This document shows positions 25,973-33,299 of a DNA stretch of 64,000 nt, piece by piece; within the stretch, counting starts at the first letter, position 1, and every line of letters starts with the position of its first letter. A program made the translations under genes and the position numbers. Where the stretch lies: NCBI GenBank assembly GCA_035550375.1, contig DASZPH010000076.1, positions 1-64,000 of the forward strand. The letters run 5' to 3'. The DNA is from DASSFG01 sp035550375. GTDB taxonomy: Bacteria > Planctomycetota > Planctomycetia > Pirellulales > JAICIG01. The notes beneath the pieces were generated by a model. That model did no database searches and had not been told where the DNA came from. It saw nothing but the letters and a program-made list of their open reading frames with translations.

Positions 25973-27109
25973 ATGCGAAAAGCTTCGACTAAAGCTGACA
26001 AAAAACGTTCGCGGTCGAGAACCGCCCGGCCCGCTGGCGAGTCTTCCGTATCCCCGTCGCTGACCGGCCTTCCCCGGCAGCTTTCTTACGTGGACGCGAT
26101 CCGCGAAGCCACCGACCAGGAGATGGAGCGTGACGCCTCGGTGATTCTCTTCGGCCTCGACGTCGACGACCCCAAGGCAATCCAAGGCACGACCCGCGGG
26201 CTGGCCGCCAGGTACGGCGCCGAACGCGTCTTCGGTACGCCGCTGTCCGAGGACGGCATGACGGGGGCGGCGGTGGGCATGGCGCTGGCCGGCTTGCGAC
26301 CGATCCACGTCCACATCCGGATGGATTTCTTGATGCTGGCGATGAACCAGCTCATCAACGTCGCCGCGAAAAGCCGCTACATGTACGGCGGCCGCGTGTC
26401 GGTGCCGTTGGTGGTGCGATCGATGATCGGCAAGAGCTGGGGGCAAGGCGCCCAGCACTCCCAGGGTCTGTACTCGTTTTTTATGCACGTGCCCGGCTTG
26501 AAGGTCGTGGCTCCCTCCACACCGTACGACGCCAAGGGGACCCTCCTCGCCGCCATTCGCGACGACGACCCGGTGATGTACGTCGAACACCGCCTGCTGC
26601 ACTTTCAGCAGGGGCCGGTGCCCGAACCCTCGTACACCGTCGAGCCGGGCAAAGCGCGAATCACGGCGGCAGGCAGCGACGTTACGATCGTCGGCATCTC
26701 GTGGATGCAGATCGAATGCCTGCGGGCCGAGCGCTATTTGCGCGACGTCGGCGTTTCGGCCGAGGTCATCGACCCAATCTGGCTCTCTCCGCTCGACATC
26801 GGCACGATCGTCGAATCGGTAAGGAAGACCGGGCGGCTTTGCGTGGTCGACAATGGCTGGACCACCTGCGGAGCCAGCGCCGAGATCGTGTCGCAAGTCG
26901 TCGAGCGTTTGCAGGGTCAACGGACGATCGCCGTACACCGCATCGGGTTTGCCCCGGTTACTTGCCCGACCGCACCGAGCCTGGAAGCCGAGTTCTATCC
27001 CGATGCACGGACGATCGCCGCGGCCGCCTACGGCATGGTGCGCGGCGAAGCGTGGCTGCCGGAGAAACGCGACGAACCGCAAAACGTGGCGTTCAAAGGG
27101 CCGTTTTGA
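25973..27109 (+). CDS. TPP-dependent E1 component, beta subunit (module 2)
   Basis: 378 residues from ATG 25973, with a 35-residue basic/Ser-rich N-terminal extension (KADKKRSRSRTARP) missing from the copy at 14077. The active Glu is Glu93 in PLSEDGMTGAAVGMALAG; GKSWGQGAQHSQGLYSFFMHVPG, DDDPVMYVEHRLLH and AEVIDPIWLSPLD follow the E1 beta plan. It ends AFKGPF, matching SFTGPF of the first copy. A start further in, near SYVDAIREATDQE, is possible if the extension is not translated, but no Met is there. It should form alpha2beta2 with the product of the gene 11 bp upstream. The DegT-fold gene starts 77 bp downstream. Confidence 0.9.
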   Translation: MRKASTKADKKRSRSRTARPAGESSVSPSLTGLPRQLSYVDAIREATDQEMERDASVILFGLDVDDPKAIQGTTRGLAARYGAERVFGTPLSEDGMTGAAVGMALAGLRPIHVHIRMDFLMLAMNQLINVAAKSRYMYGGRVSVPLVVRSMIGKSWGQGAQHSQGLYSFFMHVPGLKVVAPSTPYDAKGTLLAAIRDDDPVMYVEHRLLHFQQGPVPEPSYTVEPGKARITAAGSDVTIVGISWMQIECLRAERYLRDVGVSAEVIDPIWLSPLDIGTIVESVRKTGRLCVVDNGWTTCGASAEIVSQVVERLQGQRTIAVHRIGFAPVTCPTAPSLEAEFYPDARTIAAAAYGMVRGEAWLPEKRDEPQNVAFKGPF

Positions 27110-27186
27110 GGATCCGGGCGACCGATCTGGAGTTCGGGCGGCGCCAGCGAGTCAAACCGAAGACAAGCGTTCCACTCAAAAGCCAG

Positions 27187-28404
27187 ATGAACCGAACTGT
27201 GCTATCCCCGCCGCCGAGCTCATCCGCCTCCGTTTCTCTCGATTGGCCGTTGATGCGGAACAATTTCGCGCGTTCGGACCTGGAGGCCGTCGTGGACCTG
27301 CTGCGGCAGGACGACCCGGTCCTGACGCAGTCGAGCCAGGTGCGCGCATTCGAGCGTGAATGGTCGCAATGGCTGGGTGTCGAGCATAGCGTGTTCGTCA
27401 ATTCCGGTTCGTCGGCGAATCTGCTGACGATGGCCGCCTTGCGGGCTACGGCGGGACCGGGCGAGGTGATCGTTCCGACGCTCACCTGGGTCTCAGACAT
27501 CGCGGCCGTCCTTCAAAGCGGCTTCGAGCCGGTGTTCGTCGACATCGATCCTCGCACGCTGGGCATGGACAACGACGAAGTGATCCGCAAACTGTCGCCC
27601 CACACCAAAGCCGTCTTCCTGACGCACGTGCTCGGCTACAGCGGATTATCGCTTCAGCTCCTGGACGAGCTCACCCGGCGGCGGATCCCGCTGATCGAGG
27701 ACTGCTGCGAGTCACACGGGGCGACGTTTCATGGCTTCAAGCTGGGCACGCTCGGCCTCATGTCGAATTTCTCGTTTTATTACGCCCACCATCTGACCAC
27801 CATCGAAGGGGGCATGATCTCGACCAATGACGATCGGCTTTACCAGGTGTTGCGCATGCTCCGTTCGCACGGAATGGTTCGCGAAGCGACCGACGACGAG
27901 TTGCGGGCCGCATATCATGCCGATTACCCGGACCTGAACCCCGAATTCATCTTCGCATACCCGGCTTACAACGTTCGCAGCACGGAAGTCAGCGCCGTCA
28001 TCGGACGCAACCAGCTCAAGCGGCTCGACGACAACATCGCCGCCCGCCGCGACAACCTGGCCCTGTTTCTCGATCACCTCGACGGCCGCAAATATCAAAC
28101 GGACTTTGCTGTCGACGGCTGCTCCAGTTACGCGCTGACGCTGGTGCTCAAGCAGGCCGACGCCCAGCTTGCCGATCGCCTGGCGCAGGAGTTGAAGCGA
28201 GCGGGGGTTGAGTTTCGCCGCGGGATGTCGGGCGGCGGCAATCAGCTTCGCCAGCCCTACCTTCGCAACCATTTGAAACGCGACCTGTGGCAAGAGTATC
28301 CGAAGGTGGAGCACGTCCATTTTTACGGCTTTTACATCGGCAACTATCCCGAACTCCCGCGCGAAAAGATTCTCGCGCTGTGTGAACTGCTGAACGGGTT
28401 GTAA
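27187..28404 (+). CDS. DegT/ColD-like PLP enzyme with His at the lysine position (probable ketosugar 3-dehydratase)
   Basis: 405 residues from ATG 27187. DegT/DnrJ/EryC1/StrS fold: VNSGSSANLL (71-80) binds the PLP phosphate, PTLTWVSDIAAVLQSG and LIEDCCESHG (PLP-binding Asp172) follow. The residue that should be the PLP-linking Lys is His201, in FSFYYAHHLTTIEGGM. Lys-to-His is the hallmark of GDP-4-keto-6-deoxymannose 3-dehydratase (ColD) and of the E1/RfbH 3-dehydrases, which remove the C3 hydroxyl and do not transaminate. RfbH-type enzymes carry four Cys for a [2Fe-2S] cluster; here the only Cys are 173, 174, 312 and 399, which favours the ColD type. It follows the E1 beta gene and precedes a B12 radical SAM gene. 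Confidence 0.87.
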   Translation: MNRTVLSPPPSSSASVSLDWPLMRNNFARSDLEAVVDLLRQDDPVLTQSSQVRAFEREWSQWLGVEHSVFVNSGSSANLLTMAALRATAGPGEVIVPTLTWVSDIAAVLQSGFEPVFVDIDPRTLGMDNDEVIRKLSPHTKAVFLTHVLGYSGLSLQLLDELTRRRIPLIEDCCESHGATFHGFKLGTLGLMSNFSFYYAHHLTTIEGGMISTNDDRLYQVLRMLRSHGMVREATDDELRAAYHADYPDLNPEFIFAYPAYNVRSTEVSAVIGRNQLKRLDDNIAARRDNLALFLDHLDGRKYQTDFAVDGCSSYALTLVLKQADAQLADRLAQELKRAGVEFRRGMSGGGNQLRQPYLRNHLKRDLWQEYPKVEHVHFYGFYIGNYPELPREKILALCELLNGL

Positions 28405-28455
28405 ACATCGCTATAGGACGCGCCGCCCCCGACAGGCCTCCAGGTTTTTCGCGTC

Positions 28456-29994
28456 ATGCTCGACCTCGTCCTGATCAATCCGGCTAGCCGGACGCAAGTC
28501 TATCAATCGCTCGGCCATCAACTGGCTGCCATCGAGAATCCGGTCTGGGCCGGACTGATGGCCGAGTTTGCCCGACGGCACGGACTGTCGGTTGAGATCG
28601 TCGACGCCGAAGCGCTTGGCTTGACGCCCGAGGAGGTAGCCTACGAGGTTGCCGCGCGCAAGCCCCGGCTGGCGGTTGTTGTGGTCTACGGTCATCAGCC
28701 GTCGGCGTCGACGCAGATCATGCCCGCGGCAGGGCGGACGTGCCAGGCCATCAAGGACTCTCTGCCGGAACAGCCGGTTCTGCTGGCTGGCGGGCACGTG
28801 GCGGCCATGCCCCAGCGGACGCTGGAGGAAGAGCCGGCCGATTTTGTGGCCGCGGGCGAAGGGCTGTGGACGATCGTCGAACTGGCGGCGGCGCTCAAAG
28901 CCAGCTCGGAGCCCGATTTCAGCCGCGTACGCGGGTTGTGGTATCGCCGAGACGCCGCCATGTGCTCGACGCCGGCCGCGCCGCTTGTGAGCGAGTTGGA
29001 CGACCAGATGCCCGGAATCGGCTGCGATTGGCTGCCCATGGACCGCTACCGGGCGCACAACTGGCACTGCTTTGGCGGCTTCGATCGGCAGCCTTACGCC
29101 GCCCTCTATACGACGCTCGGCTGCCCCTACCGCTGTTCCTTCTGCTGCATCCAGGCGCCGTTCAAAGAGGGGGAGCAAGCGGCCGGGCTGAAGGCGGGTG
29201 TGAATAGCTACCGCTTCTGGTCGGCGGAGCACGTGATCCGCCAGATCGACAAGCTGGTGATCGAACACGGCGTGCGCAACATCAAGATCGCCGACGAGAT
29301 GTTCGTCCTCAATCGCCGCCACGTGGCGGCCATTTGCGATCTGATTGTCGAGCGCGGCTACGACTTAAACGTGTGGGCTTACGCGCGGGTCGACACGGTA
29401 CACGACGGCCTGCTCGACAAGCTGTCGCGGGCCGGCGTCCGCTGGCTGGCGTTCGGCATCGAGTCGGCCAGCGAGCAGGTACGGGGCGGCGTCGACAAAC
29501 GGTTCTCGCAGGAGCAGATTTTTGCGACGCTCGACAAGGTCCGTGCGGCCGGCATCCACGTGATCGGCAACTACATCTTTGGACTACCGGACGACAACCT
29601 GCAGAGCATGCAGGGCACGCTCGACCTGGCCTTGGAGCTCAACTGCGAGTTCGCCAACTTTTACACCACAATGGCCTACCCCGGCTCGCCCCTCTACCAG
29701 CAGGCGCTGGCGGCCGGCTGGGCCTTGCCGCAGTCGTGGTCGGGCTACTCGCAGCACGCGGTGGACACACTCCCCCTGCCGACTCGGCATCTGACGGCAG
29801 AACAGGTGCTCGCTTTTCGCGACGCCGCGTTCGACCGCTACTACAGCGACCCGATGTATCTGGAAATGGTTCGTGCGACGTTCGGCGAATCGACCGTCGA
29901 GGAAATCCGCGCCATGGCCGGTCACCGCCTCCGGCGCAAGTTCGTCCGCAACGAAGCCTGCCTACAGCCGTCGAGCGGCATCGCGTCGCGGTGA
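28456..29994 (+). CDS. B12-binding-domain radical SAM enzyme (module 2)
   Basis: 512 residues. Residues 1-150 form a cobalamin-binding-like Rossmann domain (LVLINPASR, VVVVYGHQPSAS, LLAGGHVAAMP, FVAAGEG). The classic DxHxxG cobalamin motif is not seen, as in many members of this class. The radical SAM motif is Cys223-x3-Cys227-x2-Cys230 in LGCPYRCSFC, followed by IKIADEMFVLN, WLAFGIESASEQV and GNYIFGLPDDN. This architecture covers methyltransferases and other enzymes acting on unactivated carbons or phosphinates, and is common in glycan, hopanoid and antibiotic clusters. The 51-bp gap to the DegT-fold gene suggests one operon. A C-methylation or rearrangement of the sugar is possible, but the substrate cannot be read from sequence. 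Confidence 0.85.
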   Translation: MLDLVLINPASRTQVYQSLGHQLAAIENPVWAGLMAEFARRHGLSVEIVDAEALGLTPEEVAYEVAARKPRLAVVVVYGHQPSASTQIMPAAGRTCQAIKDSLPEQPVLLAGGHVAAMPQRTLEEEPADFVAAGEGLWTIVELAAALKASSEPDFSRVRGLWYRRDAAMCSTPAAPLVSELDDQMPGIGCDWLPMDRYRAHNWHCFGGFDRQPYAALYTTLGCPYRCSFCCIQAPFKEGEQAAGLKAGVNSYRFWSAEHVIRQIDKLVIEHGVRNIKIADEMFVLNRRHVAAICDLIVERGYDLNVWAYARVDTVHDGLLDKLSRAGVRWLAFGIESASEQVRGGVDKRFSQEQIFATLDKVRAAGIHVIGNYIFGLPDDNLQSMQGTLDLALELNCEFANFYTTMAYPGSPLYQQALAAGWALPQSWSGYSQHAVDTLPLPTRHLTAEQVLAFRDAAFDRYYSDPMYLEMVRATFGESTVEEIRAMAGHRLRRKFVRNEACLQPSSGIASR

Positions 29995-30035
29995 CTCGCG
30001 TTTCGAGCCTTCCCAAGACTTCTCGCGGCCTGCTT

Positions 30036-30066
30036 CTTGGGCCACCAGAAAAAAGGGAGGCCCAAG
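30036..30066. terminator. Hairpin between convergent radical SAM and uvrA genes
   Basis: CTTGGGCC at 30036-30043 pairs exactly with GGCCCAAG at 30059-30066 around a 15-base A-rich loop. It lies between the stop of the plus-strand gene (29994) and that of uvrA on the minus strand (30150). No U-tract follows, so a terminator role is inferred from position. Confidence 0.4.
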
Positions 30067-30149
30067 TGAGTGCCGTGCCCAATTGTCCTTCAAACCCGAC
30101 CATTAAGCGGCCGCCTGACTACCAACGCGATAGATCACCAAGCCGCCCG

Positions 30150-33053
30150 TCAACCTGCTTCGGCCTGCCGGGAGTGGGCCAGTGCTTCGGCCAAATAGCG
30201 GCCGGTGATCGAATCGGGCGAACGCGAGACGAATTCGGGGGTTCCCTGGACCACGACACGCCCCCCTTCGTCCGCCGCTCCGGGACCAAGGTCGATCACG
30301 TAGTCGGCCGCTTTGATCAGGTGCAGATTGTGCTCCACCACGATCAACGAATGGCCCACGGCCAGGAGGGCCTCGAAGCAATCGAGCAACTGCACGATGT
30401 CGGCGAAGTGCAGCCCGGTCGAGGGCTCGTCGAGCAAGAAGAGCGTCCGGCCGCGGCTGGCCGACGACATGTAGGCGGCCAGCTTCAATCGCTGCGACTC
30501 CCCGCCGCTGAGCGTGTTGGCCGGCTGCCCCAGACGCACGTAGTCGAGCCCGACGTCGATCAAGCGCTTAAGCCGGGCCTGCACCTTCGTTTGACCCCGA
30601 AAGAACGTGAACGCCTCGCGCACCGTCATGTCGAGCACTTCGGCGATGTTGCGGTCGCGATATCTCACCTCCAGAATCTCTTTACGATAACGGTGGCCCT
30701 GGCACTGCGAGCATTTCATGTAGACGTCGGCCAGAAACTGCATGTCGATCTCAACGTAGCCGGCCCCCTCGCAGGCCTCGCAGCGGCCGCCGGCCACGTT
30801 GAAGCTGAAATGGCTGGCGGTGTGGTTATGCGTACGAGCGTCGATCGTCTCGGCGAACACCTGGCGGATTTCGTCGAACACTTTGAGGTAGGTGACCGGG
30901 TTGGAACGGGGAGAGCGGCCGATCGGCGACTGGTCGACCATGATGAGGTCATTGATCTGGCCGTCGCCGAAAACGTCGTCGTGCTCAAGCGGCCGAGGCG
31001 AGTCCTTCCGCAGTCGCTGACAAAGGGCCGGGTAGAGCGTGTCTTCCACCAGCGTGCTCTTACCCGACCCGCTCACGCCGGTCACGACGCAGAACAAGCC
31101 GAGCGGGAACTCGACCGTCACGTTCTGCAGGTTGTTCCCGCGAGCGCCGGCCAGGCGGATCCAGCCGTGGTCGGGCGGGCGGCGCCGGCTGGGAGGTCGG
31201 ACCATGCGCCGCCCGGCCAGATAATCGCCCGTCAGGCTTGAAGCCGAGGCCTCCATTTCGGCCGGAGTTCCTTGAAAGACGATCCGGCCGCCGCGTTCGC
31301 CAGCGGCGGGACCAACCTCGATCACCTGATCGGCGGCACGGATCAGCGACTCCTCGTGCTCAACGACCACCACCGTGTTGCCGCGGTTACGCAAGTTCTC
31401 GATGGCCCGCAACAGCCGGTCGGTATCGTGCGGGTGCAGGCCGACGGAAGGCTCGTCCAGCACATAAAGCAGATTGACCAGGCTCGAACCCAAAGCCGAG
31501 CCGAGCGCCACCCGCTGCGACTCGCCCCCACTCAGCGTGCGCAGCGTGCGATCGAGCGTCAGGTAGCCCAGCCCGACCGATTCCAGGTAGTGGAGGCGGG
31601 CCCGGACTTGGTCGAGCATCATGCGCGCGACCGCTTGTTCCCATGCCGGAAGGTCCAAGTCGCGGAAAAATCCTGCGGCCTGTCGAATCTTCGTCGCCAC
31701 GACCTGGGCGATATTCATGCCGCCGACGCGAACCGCGAGCGCCTCCGGCCGCAGCCTGCAACCGCCACAAGCCGAACACGGCCGATAGCTCCGCCAGCGG
31801 CTGAGGAAGACGCGGATGTGCATCTTGTACTTCCGCCGCTCCAGCCAGGCAAAGAACCCTCGCAGGCCCCCGAACTTTCTCTCCGGCACCCCCTCGAAGA
31901 CGAGCCGTCGCTGGATGTCTGTCAGCTCACCGTAGGGCACGTCGACGGGCAGACCGTAGTCCGGCGCCAGTTCCAGCAGTTCCTCCAACTCGTGGGCGTA
32001 GGCCGGTGTATTCCAGGGTGCGATCGCCCCCTCGCGCAGGGTCTTGCGGTCGTCCGGCACGACAAGCTCCATGTCGATGTCGACGACATTCCCGAAACCT
32101 TCGCAGTTGGGGCAAGCGCCGAGCGGGCTGTTGAAACTGAAAAGCCGCGGTTCGAGGGCCGGGTACTCGCGTCCACAGTCTTCGCAGGCCAGCCGCGTGC
32201 TCCACGCCAGACGCCGCCAGGGCCGGTTGTCGATTTGCGTTTCGCGACCGCGGGCCAGAAGTGCCTCGGGCATTCCCTCGCCCGTCGGGTCGGTCGATTC
32301 GACGTAAACGTGGCAGCGGCCGTCGCCCTTGTGAAAGGCCGTCTCCAGCGAATCGCGAACTCGCTCGTCGCTCGCGCCGCCCGCCGCCAGCCGGTCGACC
32401 ACGACGTCGACTTGGCGTCGTTCGACGGGCGGCGGTTCGGGCGAGCGGTCGGAGGTCAATTGCCAGGGGGTCTCACTCGCCTCGTCCAGATTCAGCAGCC
32501 TCCCTTCCGTGACGACACGCACGAACCCCTCCTCGCGCAGCGCCGTGGCCAGTTGATTCAGGTCGCCGGCGGCCAGCATTTCGTAGGGAAAGGTCACCAG
32601 ATAGCGCGTCCCGCCGGGCAGTTGCGTGAGGGCGGCCGCGACGCTCTGCGGCGTGTCCCGGCGCACCTGGCGACCGCATTGCAGGCAGAACACGGCTCCG
32701 ATCTTGGCAAACAGCAGCCGCAGATAGTCGTAGATCTCGGTGGCCGTGCCGATGGTCGAGCGGCTCGAACGGCTGGGCGTCTTGCTGGCGACGGCGATGG
32801 CCGGAGGGATGCCGTCAATTCGGTCGGCCGTCGGTTTTTCGAGCCGCTCGAGAAACTGCCGCGTGTAGGCGGAGAAGGTTTCGATATACCGCCGCTGGCC
32901 TTCGGCGTAGAGCGTGTCGAACGCCAGGCTGCTCTTGCCGCTGCCGCTGACCCCGCAGAACACAATCAGCCGACGGTGGGGCAGATCGAGGTCGACCCGT
33001 TTGAGGTTGTGGACCTCGACGCCACGCAGGGAGATAGCCCGATCGACTGCCAC
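30150..33053 (-). CDS. uvrA: Excinuclease ABC subunit A
   Basis: 967 residues. UvrA detects DNA lesions and loads UvrB in nucleotide excision repair. I start at the GTG at 33053 because AGGAG precedes it by about six bases and HNLKRVDLDLP then lies at the normal distance; the frame is open 225 bp further upstream without homology. Two ABC modules are evident: Walker A GVSGSGKSSL (34-43) and a second GVSGSGKSTL, with signatures LSGGESQRVALG and LSGGESQRLKLA and Walker B LYVLDEPSVGLHP and LFLLDEPSTGLHF. Zinc modules CEDCGREYP...CPNC and CEACEGAGY...CSQC are complete. A UvrB-interaction region lies between the first Walker A and first zinc module. Single-gene unit. Confidence 0.95.
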   Translation of the reverse strand: MAVDRAISLRGVEVHNLKRVDLDLPHRRLIVFCGVSGSGKSSLAFDTLYAEGQRRYIETFSAYTRQFLERLEKPTADRIDGIPPAIAVASKTPSRSSRSTIGTATEIYDYLRLLFAKIGAVFCLQCGRQVRRDTPQSVAAALTQLPGGTRYLVTFPYEMLAAGDLNQLATALREEGFVRVVTEGRLLNLDEASETPWQLTSDRSPEPPPVERRQVDVVVDRLAAGGASDERVRDSLETAFHKGDGRCHVYVESTDPTGEGMPEALLARGRETQIDNRPWRRLAWSTRLACEDCGREYPALEPRLFSFNSPLGACPNCEGFGNVVDIDMELVVPDDRKTLREGAIAPWNTPAYAHELEELLELAPDYGLPVDVPYGELTDIQRRLVFEGVPERKFGGLRGFFAWLERRKYKMHIRVFLSRWRSYRPCSACGGCRLRPEALAVRVGGMNIAQVVATKIRQAAGFFRDLDLPAWEQAVARMMLDQVRARLHYLESVGLGYLTLDRTLRTLSGGESQRVALGSALGSSLVNLLYVLDEPSVGLHPHDTDRLLRAIENLRNRGNTVVVVEHEESLIRAADQVIEVGPAAGERGGRIVFQGTPAEMEASASSLTGDYLAGRRMVRPPSRRRPPDHGWIRLAGARGNNLQNVTVEFPLGLFCVVTGVSGSGKSTLVEDTLYPALCQRLRKDSPRPLEHDDVFGDGQINDLIMVDQSPIGRSPRSNPVTYLKVFDEIRQVFAETIDARTHNHTASHFSFNVAGGRCEACEGAGYVEIDMQFLADVYMKCSQCQGHRYRKEILEVRYRDRNIAEVLDMTVREAFTFFRGQTKVQARLKRLIDVGLDYVRLGQPANTLSGGESQRLKLAAYMSSASRGRTLFLLDEPSTGLHFADIVQLLDCFEALLAVGHSLIVVEHNLHLIKAADYVIDLGPGAADEGGRVVVQGTPEFVSRSPDSITGRYLAEALAHSRQAEAG

Positions 33054-33142
33054 ACGCGCTCCTGTTTGCCGCCTGCACAAAGTGTCAAACCTTTTATCAT
33101 AGGCCGGCAGGGTGAGCGCGTGAACCGGGCAACGCCAACCTC

Positions 33143-33272
33143 GTAGGAGCAACCCGCCGTGTGCCGTTGGAGGCGGAAGCGGGTGGAGGCGCTCGTGGTG
33201 CGCGGGAAGCGAGCGAGAATTCCGTACCCCCTCGGCGGCGCGGCCACGGCACACGACGTTGCCTGCTACTTT
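33143..33272. repeat. Two opposed copies of a GTAGCAGGC...CGTGTGCCGT dispersed repeat
   Basis: Copy A at 33143-33170 reads GTAGGAGCAACC then CGTGTGCCGT; copy B at 33245-33272 is the inverse form, ending GCCTGCTACTTT. They lie in the 246-bp gap between uvrA and the acylase gene, and could pair into a large hairpin. A third copy, in the orientation of B, is at 47411-47439, beside a different gene. I recall similar short repeats being very frequent in Pirellulales genomes, but have not checked. Confidence 0.6.
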
Positions 33273-33299
33273 GGGCAACGGTACGCGGGAGCGTGCCGG

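Noticed and set aside
27187..28404. Sugar aminotransferase of the DegT/StrS family
   Set aside because: The PLP lysine is missing from the expected place and a His is there, as in 3-dehydratases.
29334..31241. A 635-residue plus-strand frame spanning the end of the radical SAM gene and uvrA
   Set aside because: It runs through two well-supported genes in a different frame and strand and has no protein-like motifs.
31272..33146. A 624-residue plus-strand frame opposite uvrA
   Set aside because: Complete UvrA motifs run on the other strand throughout; the plus-strand product has no recognisable domain.
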